Assembly (NCBI GenBank): GCA_965365345.1
Contig: CBDUBH010000060.1
Span: 1 to 21,443, forward strand
DNA: 21,443 nt
Reading direction: 5' to 3'
From: CBDUBH01 sp965365345
Lineage (GTDB): Bacteria; Bacteroidota; Ignavibacteria; Ignavibacteriales; SURF-24
Below are positions 6,643 to 13,865 of this stretch, piece after piece. Both the position numbers and the translations under genes were made by a program. Under the pieces are notes generated by a model. That model made no database searches and was not told the DNA's origin. It saw nothing but the letters and a program-made list of their open reading frames with translations. Every line of letters begins with the position of its first letter. The stretch's first letter is position 1.

Positions 6643-8007
6643 ATCGTCTTTCGGTAATTTTGTCGGAATGTTCAATTCTTCCATTTTTCTGTAAAGCGAT
6701 GAAAGTCCGATTTCCAAAGCATTTGCAACTGCTTCTTTTTCAAAATTGAACTTTTTCATTGTTTTTGCAATGTGTTCGCGTTCAAAAATTTTAAGCGCAT
6801 CTTTTAACGAATCAGGAAAATTATCATTATAATTTAATCCTTTTATATAATCCGGAAGTGCATCAACGGTAATTACATCTCCGTTTGCAAAAATTACGGA
6901 GCGCTCAATTACGTTTTCAAGTTCGCGAACTCCGCCTTTCCAATCATAATTCATAAGCAGGCGCATTGTTTCATTATCAACATTTAAAATTTTTCTACCA
7001 ATTTCGTTTCTGTATTTTTCAATAAAATGATTTACAAGAAGCGGAATATCTTCGCGGCGTTCGTTTAATGATGAAAGTTTGATTTCAACTACATTCAATC
7101 TGTAAAAAAGATCTTCGCGGAATTCACCTTTTTTAACTTTTTCATAAAGATTTTGATTTGTTGCGGCAATTATTCTTACGTTTGTTGAAATCGGTTTTAC
7201 GCCGCCAACCGGAATAAAAGCGCGGTCTTCCAAAACGCGCAAAAGTTTTACCTGAAGATGAAGCGGAATATCGCCGATTTCATCTAAGAATAAAGTTCCG
7301 CCATCTGCAACTTTAAACAATCCCATTTTATCTTCTGAAGCGCCTGTAAAAGCGCCTTTTTTATGTCCGAATAATTCCGATTCAATTAAATTTTCTGAAA
7401 TTGCACCGCAATTTACGGGAAGAAAAATTTCATCTTTTCGTTTGCTGTTAAAATGAATTGCTTTTGCAACAAGTTCTTTTCCCGTTCCGCTTTTTCCCAT
7501 TATCAAAACATTGCTGTTTGTTGGCGCAACTCTTTGAACAAGATCCAAAACTTTTTTCATCGGCTCGCTTTTTCCGATAATACTATGATGACCAAGTTCG
7601 GTATTTAATCTTTGTCGCAGCGCTTTATTTTCATTCGATAAATTTTTGTAAGAAAGCAATCTTTTTAAGCGAATTATAAGATCATCGAATTCTACAGGCT
7701 TTATTAAATAGTCATAAGCGCCAAGACGCAAAGCATCAATCGCGGTTTTTACCGAAGCGTACGCCGTCATAATTACGAAAAAAGTTTCGGGCGAAATTTG
7801 CGATGCTTTTTGAATCAGTTCAATTCCATCTAATTTCGGCATTTTAATATCTGTTACAACAACATCATAATTACCGCTTTTTATTTTTTGCAGCGCTTCT
7901 TCGCCATCGGCGGCAGTTTCTGCAGAGTAACCTTCATCTTTTAAAAATATTTCAAGCGATTCTCTGATAATTTTTTCGTCATCAACAATTAAAATTTTTG
8001 CAGACAT
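6640..8007 (-). CDS. NtrC-family sigma-54-dependent response regulator
   Basis: This is a cytoplasmic transcription activator that would remodel sigma-54 RNA polymerase when phosphorylated, most likely by the kinase encoded just upstream. Domains: receiver 1-120 with acidic pair Asp9-Asp10, phospho-acceptor Asp53 (VVTDIKMPKLDG), Thr81 and Lys103; AAA+ domain ~140-370 with Walker A GKSGTGKE (171-178), sigma-54 contact loop GAFTGA (218-223) and Walker B TLFLDEIGD (238-246); Fis-type helix-turn-helix ~403-446. The sensor II motif reads KGGVRELEN (358-366), where the family normally has GNVREL; the arginine is kept. The ATG has a GGAGAT ribosome site. At 455 residues the length is standard. I saw no clear -24/-12 sigma-54 promoter in the window, so the targets are unknown. 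Confidence 0.95.
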   Translation of the reverse strand: MSAKILIVDDEKIIRESLEIFLKDEGYSAETAADGEEALQKIKSGNYDVVVTDIKMPKLDGIELIQKASQISPETFFVIMTAYASVKTAIDALRLGAYDYLIKPVEFDDLIIRLKRLLSYKNLSNENKALRQRLNTELGHHSIIGKSEPMKKVLDLVQRVAPTNSNVLIMGKSGTGKELVAKAIHFNSKRKDEIFLPVNCGAISENLIESELFGHKKGAFTGASEDKMGLFKVADGGTLFLDEIGDIPLHLQVKLLRVLEDRAFIPVGGVKPISTNVRIIAATNQNLYEKVKKGEFREDLFYRLNVVEIKLSSLNERREDIPLLVNHFIEKYRNEIGRKILNVDNETMRLLMNYDWKGGVRELENVIERSVIFANGDVITVDALPDYIKGLNYNDNFPDSLKDALKIFEREHIAKTMKKFNFEKEAVANALEIGLSSLYRKMEELNIPTKLPKDD

Positions 8008-8024
8008 TAAAATCTCCGGTTGAA

Positions 8025-8066
8025 TTATAGTTTTCAGTTATCAGTTTACAGTTCTCAGTTTTTAGT
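8025..8066 (-). repeat. Heptanucleotide tandem array, 6 units
   Basis: On + the units are TTATAGT, TTTCAGT, TATCAGT, TTACAGT, TCTCAGT and TTTTAGT, in perfect seven-base phase. On the minus strand the array lies in the leader of the response-regulator gene, 17 bases before its ATG, with the ACTGA strand as the coding strand. Confidence 0.8.
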
Positions 8067-8085
8067 TTGGTAATCTGGTAATTCC

Positions 8086-8111
8086 GTCATTCCGGCTTGT
8101 CCGGAATCTTT
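8086..8111 (+). repeat. REP-like hairpin repeat, exact copy 2
   Basis: It is identical over 26 bases to 1965-1990 and 19931-19956. With 8193-8218 it forms a perfect 26-bp inverted repeat around an 81-base interior. Confidence 0.87.
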
Positions 8112-8151
8112 CTTTTGGATTTTCTTAAACCAATACTTGAACTTTATTCTC

Positions 8152-8179
8152 GTTAAGATGAGATATATCTCGTCTCTAC
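8152..8179 (+). repeat. Imperfect palindrome related to the 6518 terminator stem
   Basis: The core AGATGAGATATATCTCGTCT is self-complementary apart from one mismatch. It matches 24 of 28 bases at 6518-6545. It lies between the arms of the 8086/8193 inverted pair. Confidence 0.6.
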
Positions 8180-8192
8180 AAAGTAAAATAAA

Positions 8193-8218
8193 AAAGATTC
8201 CGGACAAGCCGGAATGAC
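8193..8218 (-). repeat. REP-like hairpin repeat, exact copy in opposite orientation
   Basis: It is the exact reverse complement of 8086-8111, so the two make a REPIN-like unit able to fold as one long hairpin. Confidence 0.87.
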
Positions 8219-8270
8219 CTCATAAATAAATTTGAAAATGAATTACTAATATTTTTATTTTAATTTGCCA

Positions 8271-8337
8271 ATCTTTGTAATCTTTCTAATCTTTGTAATC
8301 TTTCTATCTTTGAATCTTTTAATCTTTTCAATCTTCA
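8271..8337 (-). repeat. 8-9-base tandem array ending on the kinase stop codon
   Basis: On + there are eight units, mainly ATCTTTGTA alternating with ATCTTTCTA, then shorter forms (ATCTTTGA, ATCTTTTA, ATCTTTTCA, ATCTTCA). The TCA that ends the last unit (8335-8337) is the complement of the kinase TGA stop codon. Confidence 0.77.
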
Positions 8338-9831
8338 CTGTTCCAACGGCAATTTTATTGTAAATCTGCTGCCAATTTCCGGTTTGCTGTGAACCAAAAT
8401 ATCACCTTTGAATTTTTTGATTATTCCATAACTTACTGAAAGTCCCAAACCGGTTCCTTTGCCGACTTCCTTAGTTGTAAAAAACGGATCAAAAATCTGT
8501 GCAACAACTTCAGGCGGCATTCCGCAGCCGTTATCCTTTATTTCAATATAAATAAAATCATCATCGTGTTTTGTATTTACTTCAATAATTCCTTCGCCGT
8601 TAATTGCATCAAGCGCATTTATCAAAATATTAATCAGGACTTGCAAAATTTGATCGGGCACAACATTTATAAAAGGAAGTTCAGGATCCAAATTTGTTTT
8701 GAAATCAACTTTTTTAATTCGTTTATCGTAACGGACAATTCCAAGCGCGGTTTTTATTACATCCGTTATTTGAATTATCTTTTTTTCAAATCCGGGTGGA
8801 CGTGAAAAATCAACAAGTTCACGCACAATTTTAGAAATTCTGTCAATATTTTCTTTTATGTGCGAAAGTTGTTCACTGAAATATTGATCACTTGCCTTAC
8901 GCTGTAAAATTTGAACGATCGATGAAATTGAAGCGAGCGGATTCCCAATTTCGTGCGCAACTCCCGCGGCAAGCTGACCGATCACTGCAAGTTTTTCACT
9001 TTGACTTACCTGCTGCTGAAGTTGATTAACTTCAGTAAAATCTTTAATGATTACCGATCTTCCAATATATTCATCATCTTTGCTCGGCAATTTTGTAACA
9101 TTCAATTCAACAGGAACAGTTTTACCCGATTTTGCCACGCGAAAAGTTTCTAAAATCGTAACTTGCCCTTTTTCAATAACTTCTTTTTTTATAAATTCAA
9201 GTTCATTAACAGATTTTTGATCTTTTGTCATCAAAAGCCACGAAGGTTTCCCGATAACTTCAGATTCCGTATAACCGAAAATTTTTTCAGCGCCTTTGTT
9301 CCACGCAATAAATTTTTCATTTTGATCAATTACCATTATCGCCTGATCCGAAGTGTGAAGAATATTTTTTAAATATTGTTGATTTTCTTCAAACTTTGCT
9401 GCCAATCTATCGCGATCTAGCGAAATTTCTTTCATTAAAGATTCCTGATGAAGCATTGAATAACGCGCAAAAAGCTGTTCAATTATTTCTTCAATAAATT
9501 CAACAAGAATTGCCGGATCGTAACCTGAATTTTTATCCTTATCAATAAAATTATAAATTGAAATTCTTCCGTTGCTGAAAAGCTGACTGACTTCCAAAAG
9601 ATTAAAATCAACATTTCTGAAAAGATTGTAAATTTCTATAAGATAATTATCAACTGCGGAATAATCAGATTTTTCTAGGATTTTTATGATCGCTTTAAGC
9701 GTGCTTTCAACAAATTCACTTAATTGGGCTTCGGAAAGTTGATTTTCGAACGATTTTAAAAGAGCATTTATCCAATTATCTTTTATAAATTCAAAATTCT
9801 TTTTTAATAATTTAATAATGATTTTTTTCAT
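8335..9831 (-). CDS. Soluble PAS-domain sensor histidine kinase (NtrB-like)
   Basis: It likely phosphorylates the NtrC-type regulator encoded downstream. There is no membrane segment, so it should sense an internal cue. Residues ~1-135 are an all-helical region; the tryptophan at 20 and helix pattern recall RsbRD-type N-terminal sensor domains, but this is tentative. A PAS domain spans ~150-270 (IMVIDQNEKFIAWNKGAEKI), followed by a short coiled coil. The HisKA H-box is LAAGVAHEIGNPLAS with phospho-His293. The ATPase domain shows N-box NILINALDAI (401-410), G1 DNGCGMP (433-439), F-box DPFFTTK (448-454) and G2 GKGTGLGLS (457-465). No Shine-Dalgarno is visible before the ATG. It is divergent from the serine dehydratase gene; whether it regulates that gene cannot be told. 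Confidence 0.94.
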   Translation of the reverse strand: MKKIIIKLLKKNFEFIKDNWINALLKSFENQLSEAQLSEFVESTLKAIIKILEKSDYSAVDNYLIEIYNLFRNVDFNLLEVSQLFSNGRISIYNFIDKDKNSGYDPAILVEFIEEIIEQLFARYSMLHQESLMKEISLDRDRLAAKFEENQQYLKNILHTSDQAIMVIDQNEKFIAWNKGAEKIFGYTESEVIGKPSWLLMTKDQKSVNELEFIKKEVIEKGQVTILETFRVAKSGKTVPVELNVTKLPSKDDEYIGRSVIIKDFTEVNQLQQQVSQSEKLAVIGQLAAGVAHEIGNPLASISSIVQILQRKASDQYFSEQLSHIKENIDRISKIVRELVDFSRPPGFEKKIIQITDVIKTALGIVRYDKRIKKVDFKTNLDPELPFINVVPDQILQVLINILINALDAINGEGIIEVNTKHDDDFIYIEIKDNGCGMPPEVVAQIFDPFFTTKEVGKGTGLGLSVSYGIIKKFKGDILVHSKPEIGSRFTIKLPLEQ

Positions 9832-9904
9832 TTAAAGATTTTCTTGCTTTGGAAAGATTTCAATTCCGTTTGGTAAAATTACGAAAATTAAAGGAAAAAT
9901 ATTA

Positions 9905-9932
9905 ATCCGAAATTTTCGTAAAATTTTCGGAT
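9905..9932. promoter_or_regulatory. Inverted repeat in the divergent kinase/serine-dehydratase spacer
   Basis: ATCCGAAA and TTTCGGAT form an 8-bp inverted repeat. A second overlapping pair, TACGAAAATT/AATTTTCGTA, joins bases around 9884-9893 to 9911-9920. It could be an operator for either divergent gene or a weak terminator-like stem. The remaining 290 bases of this spacer are AT-rich without a recognisable gene. Confidence 0.35.
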
Positions 9933-10125
9933 AAAATAAAAATCATTTATAAAATATATCTTTTATTAAAATTCATTTATGAAAATCAATTTGAAAGTTC
10001 ATTATTGAATTTCGTTTTCGTCAAATTTAATGAACAAAAATTTATTCCTGTAATTTCAAACGGATTTTTAATTTAACATTTTTGATATATCTTTTCGATT
10101 ATCATTTATAACAATTATTTGAATT

Positions 10126-11316
10126 ATGGAATCAATAAAAAAAATATATAAAATCGGAAACGGACCTTCGAGCAGTCATACAATGGGACCAAAATCCGCT
10201 GCGGAAATTTTCAAAAAAGAAAATCCTTCGGCAGAAAAATTCATTGTAACTTTATACGGCGCGCTTGCCGCAACGGGAAAAGGACATTTAACCGATAAGG
10301 CAATTTTAGATGCGTTAAATCCTATTGAAGTTGAAATTATTTGGAAGCCCGAAGAATTTTTGCAGGCTCATCCTAACGCGTTAAAATTTGAATCTGTAAA
10401 ACAAAATCAAAAGTTAGGCGAGAAAATTTTTTACAGCGTTGGCGGCGGAAAAATAGTTTATGAAAATTCATCCGAAAACGAAAATAGAATTTACGATCTT
10501 ACAACTCTGGATGAAATTTTAAAATGGACTAAAAAGAACGGCAGTTTTTTCTGGGAATATGTTGAAGAAGTTGAAGGCAAAGAAATTTACGATTACTTGG
10601 CTGAAGTTTGGCAAACAATGCAAAACGCAATTTCGCGCGGAGTTGAGAACGAAGGAACTTTGCCGGGCGGATTAAAACTTCAGCGAAAAGCTTCGGCGTA
10701 TTTTGTAAAATCAAAAAGTTTAACCGGAAATTTAAAAGAAAAAGCTTTAACTTTTGCATACGCATTGGCGGTTTCGGAAGAAAATGCCGCAGGCGGAAAA
10801 ATTGTTACCGCTCCGACTTGCGGCTCGTGTGGAGTTTTACCTGCGGTTCTAAAAAGATTGCATGAAAGTTTGCAACTTTCCGAACAGAAAATTTTGCGCG
10901 CGCTTGCAACTGCAGGATTGATAGGAAATATCGTAAAAGAAAATGCTTCAATTTCGGGAGCAAAAGTCGGCTGTCAAGGTGAAATCGGAACCGCGTGCGC
11001 AATGGCTTCAGCTGCGGCAGCACAAATTTTGGGCGGAACTCCGCATCAAATTGAATACGCCGCCGAAATGGGAATTGAACATCATCTTGGTTTAACTTGC
11101 GATCCGGTAAACGGATTGGTTCAAGTTCCGTGCATTGAAAGAAATGCTTTTGCCGCTGAACGCGCTTTAAATACTGCAACTTTTGCGCTCCTTTCTGACG
11201 GGCGACATTTAGTTTCATTCGATAAAATTGTTAAAACGATGAATCAAACAGGAAATGATCTTCCGCATATTTATAAAGAAACTTCAGAAGGCGGAATGGC
11301 TTTATTGTGGGAGTGA
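10126..11316 (+). CDS. sdaA: L-serine ammonia-lyase (iron-sulfur type), single chain
   Basis: It deaminates L-serine to pyruvate and ammonia with a [4Fe-4S] cluster in the cytoplasm. The N-terminal beta domain carries the GNGPSSSHTMGP motif (11-22). The C-terminal alpha domain starts near 160 and has TAPTCGSCGVLPA (228-240), GCQGEIGTACAMAS (282-295) and GLTCDPVNGLVQVPC (322-336). Cys283, Cys325 and Cys336 have the 42- and 11-residue spacing of the three cluster ligands described in bacterial L-serine dehydratases. The C-terminal cysteine that can cap the cluster in the Legionella-type enzyme is absent: the chain ends in GGMALLWE. At 396 residues it is shorter than the ~455-residue SdaA type. 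No Shine-Dalgarno is visible. A heptamer array starts three bases after its stop. Confidence 0.93.
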   Translation: MESIKKIYKIGNGPSSSHTMGPKSAAEIFKKENPSAEKFIVTLYGALAATGKGHLTDKAILDALNPIEVEIIWKPEEFLQAHPNALKFESVKQNQKLGEKIFYSVGGGKIVYENSSENENRIYDLTTLDEILKWTKKNGSFFWEYVEEVEGKEIYDYLAEVWQTMQNAISRGVENEGTLPGGLKLQRKASAYFVKSKSLTGNLKEKALTFAYALAVSEENAAGGKIVTAPTCGSCGVLPAVLKRLHESLQLSEQKILRALATAGLIGNIVKENASISGAKVGCQGEIGTACAMASAAAAQILGGTPHQIEYAAEMGIEHHLGLTCDPVNGLVQVPCIERNAFAAERALNTATFALLSDGRHLVSFDKIVKTMNQTGNDLPHIYKETSEGGMALLWE

Positions 11317-11319
11317 TAT

Positions 11320-11361
11320 TTTCAGCTTTCAGCAATCAGCTTTCAGCGATTAGCGTTCAGA
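11320..11361 (+). repeat. Heptanucleotide tandem array, 6 units
   Basis: TTTCAGC, TTTCAGC, AATCAGC, TTTCAGC, GATTAGC and GTTCAGA in perfect seven-base phase, beginning three bases after the serine dehydratase stop. Seventeen bases (11331-11347) are the exact reverse complement of 11529-11545. Confidence 0.8.
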
Positions 11362-11408
11362 GAAATTTAAGAGAAGAAATATTATTATAAGGTTGAAAAA
11401 TATTTTTT

Positions 11409-11487
11409 GTCATCGCGAGTCCGTAGGGCGTGGCGATCCCTGAAACATTTAAATAGCGATTGCTTCGTCGTTCCTCCTCGCAATGAC
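11409..11487 (+). repeat. Palindromic dispersed element (GTCATCGCGAG…CTCGCAATGAC)
   Basis: The ends GTCATCGCGAG and CTCGCAATGAC are imperfect inverted repeats, with an inner GGCGATCCCTGA and GATTGCTTCGTC. This is the full-length form of the GTCATTGCGAG-type element also seen in part at 3425 and 20113. It lies between two convergent genes and between two heptamer arrays. Confidence 0.7.
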
Positions 11488-11522
11488 AGTTTTATAAATC
11501 AAAAAGTTGTTCTAACTAAATT

Positions 11523-11550
11523 CTGATAGCTGAAAGCTGATTGCTAATAA
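11523..11550 (+). repeat. Heptanucleotide tandem array, 4 units, opposite orientation
   Basis: CTGATAG, CTGAAAG, CTGATTG and CTAATAA in seven-base phase. It overlaps the end of the TonB-dependent receptor gene: the CTA of the last unit (11544-11546) is the complement of its TAG stop. It pairs with 11320-11361 as an inverted repeat. Confidence 0.75.
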
Positions 11551-13358
11551 TCATATTTCATTTTTATTCCTGCGAAAATCCATCTGCCGGGCATTGGAAT
11601 TCCGCCGATTTCAACATAATTTTCATTAAGTAAATTTGCAGCTTCGGCATAAATTTCAAAAATATTTTTTGTGTATGAAACTTTTGTATCGGCTATAAAA
11701 TATTTTTCAGCATTCAATCTTTCTTCAAATCTTAATGTCCACGAATTTCTGATTCCGTAAAAACTTTGTGAATGTAAATTTAATTTTAATTGATGTTTTA
11801 AATGATCCAAAACATAAAGCGATTTGAAATTATTCAGATCAATTTCGGTATTAAGATAAGTATAAAATATATCGGCGCGGTCAAGTAAGAAGTTGAAATC
11901 CCAAAATGCCGGAAGAATAGTAAACCCGGCTTCAATTCCGTTTGTATTTGCATCAACAATATTTAAAGTCTGCCACGGAAGCGAATCAATTTGTTTTGCC
12001 CAATCAATTATATTTTTTCCTTCACGGCGGAAAATTGAAACTTCACTGCGAATTGCGCCGTAATTAAAATTCAATCCTAATTCGTAAGTCAGCGCTTCTT
12101 CGGGCTGTAAATTCGCGCTGCCCAATCTTGTTGCACTTTTGTAATAAAGCTCTGTAAATGAAGGAAGTCTGAAAGATTTTCCTACTGAGGTAAATATTTT
12201 TAAGTTTTGATTTAACTTATATCCGATATCAATTCCCGGCCAAAATTTCCATCCGAAATAATCATATTTGTAAACGAATCCGCCAAAATTTATATTCAGA
12301 TTTTTTATTGCTTCAAAATTATGTTCGAGTGAAATTCCGCCTTTTGTCCGTAAATGATTTCCCAAATTTGTGCTTTCAATTTCATCTTTAGCAATTTCAG
12401 AACTTAGTGCAGTTGAGCCGAAATTCGATTTTATAATTGAAATAATTTCAGCGCCGTATGAATTTGTTTCGTGTTCATTTGTAAAAATATTCCCTCTGAA
12501 ATCATAACTGTAAAAATCTTTATTATTTCTGAAATAAATTTTCGGAGAAACTGAAATTTTTTCTTTTCCTATTGTTGAACCGAAATTTATAAATGTAGTT
12601 TTGATGCGTTCCCATTGATTTTGCTCAACGAAGTAAAAATTATTTGCGCCGAAATCTTTATCAGAATATCCGCCCGAAAAATTTATATCGAAAGAATTAA
12701 AATCATATTTTGATGAAAAGTTAAAGATCAGATTTTCAAATTGTGTGTTGTAAATGTAACCATCGCTTTTACTTTTGGAAATTGAAAATCTGTTTGAAAA
12801 ATTATTTGCCGGAAGTGAAACTGAAACTGCGCCGTTGTAAAAATTATTTTCACCGCCTGAAATTTCGGCATTAATATTTTTGTTTTGTCCGCTTTTAGTA
12901 ATAATGTTTATAACTCCGGCTAAAGCATTTGCGCCGTAAATTTTTGATCCTTGTCCTTTTAAAATTTCAATCTTTTCAATATCATCAATATTTACGGGCA
13001 GATTCATATTATGGTGACCGGTTTGCGCATCACTTAATTTTACACCATCGACTAAAATTAAAGTCTGCTCAAAACTTCCGCCGCGTATTGAAATATCGGA
13101 TTGAACTCCGACAGGTCCGCGAGTTCGAACATCAACACTTGAATAATATTTAAGAAGTTCCTGAACACTTTGAACCGGCGCGGCGGAAATTTCTTTTTGC
13201 GAAATTACCGTAACGCTTCGTGCAAGATCTGAATGTAAAGTCGGGATTTTACTTGAACTTACAACAACATCATCTAATTTATATTTTAAAGTATCCTGCG
13301 CATTTAAATTTGAAAATGAAAAAATAATACAGCTCACCAAAAAGAAAATTTGTTGCAT
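11544..13358 (-). CDS. TonB-dependent outer-membrane receptor, BtuB-like
   Basis: This is a gated beta-barrel for uptake of a scarce ligand; size and layout are closest to vitamin B12 receptors, but the ligand cannot be read from sequence. The signal peptide is 1-20 (MQQIFFLVSCIIFSFSNLNA). A TonB-box-like KLDDVVVSSSK follows at ~27-37. The plug domain covers ~40-150, with RTRGPVGVQSDISIRGG, TLILVDGVKLSDAQTGHHN and IEILKGQGSKIYGANALAGV. The rest alternates beta-strands and ends in an aromatic residue (GIKMKYDY). At 604 residues it is close to BtuB. The ATG has an AAGGAT site. It lies 63 bases after the GtrA-like gene on the same strand and may share its transcript. No cobalamin riboswitch could be recognised in that short space. 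Confidence 0.92.
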   Translation of the reverse strand: MQQIFFLVSCIIFSFSNLNAQDTLKYKLDDVVVSSSKIPTLHSDLARSVTVISQKEISAAPVQSVQELLKYYSSVDVRTRGPVGVQSDISIRGGSFEQTLILVDGVKLSDAQTGHHNMNLPVNIDDIEKIEILKGQGSKIYGANALAGVINIITKSGQNKNINAEISGGENNFYNGAVSVSLPANNFSNRFSISKSKSDGYIYNTQFENLIFNFSSKYDFNSFDINFSGGYSDKDFGANNFYFVEQNQWERIKTTFINFGSTIGKEKISVSPKIYFRNNKDFYSYDFRGNIFTNEHETNSYGAEIISIIKSNFGSTALSSEIAKDEIESTNLGNHLRTKGGISLEHNFEAIKNLNINFGGFVYKYDYFGWKFWPGIDIGYKLNQNLKIFTSVGKSFRLPSFTELYYKSATRLGSANLQPEEALTYELGLNFNYGAIRSEVSIFRREGKNIIDWAKQIDSLPWQTLNIVDANTNGIEAGFTILPAFWDFNFLLDRADIFYTYLNTEIDLNNFKSLYVLDHLKHQLKLNLHSQSFYGIRNSWTLRFEERLNAEKYFIADTKVSYTKNIFEIYAEAANLLNENYVEIGGIPMPGRWIFAGIKMKYDY

Positions 13359-13421
13359 AAATAATCCTTAAGATTTAAAAAATATTATGATTGAAAAAAT
13401 AGGAAAAGAGAAAGTAAGGAA

Positions 13422-13865
13422 TTAATTTGATGAGGAAGACGGGACGGATTTCCTGAATATCATTTTATCTTGAATTATGTAATTCAAAATTCCCGTGAAG
13501 CAAAGAACGATTAAATTGCAGTAAACTACGTTTAATCCGGTTAATCTTTCAACAACTATAATAAGCCCGAGTTTTAGTAAAAATGCAGCGGCTGAATTTA
13601 TGTTGTAGTAAAATAATTTTCTGAAAAATTCATTGTAATTTCGCTGCATTCTATCTTTCCAAATCCAGAAATATGAGATAAGGAAATTATTAAGCATCGC
13701 AAATTCAAATGAAATTGTTGGCGAAATTACATATTTGCCAACGTAAGAACTAAAAACATAATGAGAAAAAATCCACAAGAAAAAAGTATCTACTAATGTT
13801 CCGATCAAATTTGAGTAAACAAATTTTCTAAAATTTTTAAACGGTATTTTTTTCAGCAGATTCAA
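13422..13865 (-). CDS. GtrA-family membrane protein
   Basis: It is a small integral membrane protein with four predicted helices (about residues 17-37, 48-68, 88-110 and 114-134), the layout of the GtrA/DPMS-GtrA family. Members are thought to move lipid-linked sugars across the inner membrane or support surface glycosylation. Family hallmarks visible are an N-terminal FRKFVYSNLIGTLVDTFFLW and the mid-chain NFLISYFWIWKDR. The start is TTG at 13865-13863; an in-frame stop lies 12 codons upstream and no ATG precedes the first helix. It overlaps the upstream CDP-alcohol phosphatidyltransferase gene by 29 bases, so translation is probably coupled. The tail ends in five serines and one asparagine (SSSSN). 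Confidence 0.83.
   Translation of the reverse strand: MNLLKKIPFKNFRKFVYSNLIGTLVDTFFLWIFSHYVFSSYVGKYVISPTISFEFAMLNNFLISYFWIWKDRMQRNYNEFFRKLFYYNINSAAAFLLKLGLIIVVERLTGLNVVYCNLIVLCFTGILNYIIQDKMIFRKSVPSSSSN

Larger units (their letters stand above)
8008..8334. other. 327-base non-coding spacer between kinase and regulator, repeat-rich
   Basis: No gene was found. It contains a heptamer array (8025-8066), a perfect head-to-head REP-like pair (8086-8111 and 8193-8218) enclosing an imperfect palindrome (8152-8179), and an 8-9-base array (8271-8337). The two-component genes are on the same strand but separated by these elements, so co-transcription is uncertain. Confidence 0.75.

Noticed and set aside
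6591..8337. CRISPR array
   Set aside because: The repeats are 7-9 bases in direct tandem without 30-40-base unique spacers, and no cas gene is near.
10805..11218. A 137-codon antisense frame within the serine dehydratase gene
   Set aside because: It is a shadow of a well-conserved gene on the other strand; its composition is irregular and it has no homology I recognise.
13359..13421. Cobalamin riboswitch upstream of the BtuB-like receptor
   Set aside because: Only 63 bases separate it from the preceding gene, and no B12-box-like sequence was recognised.
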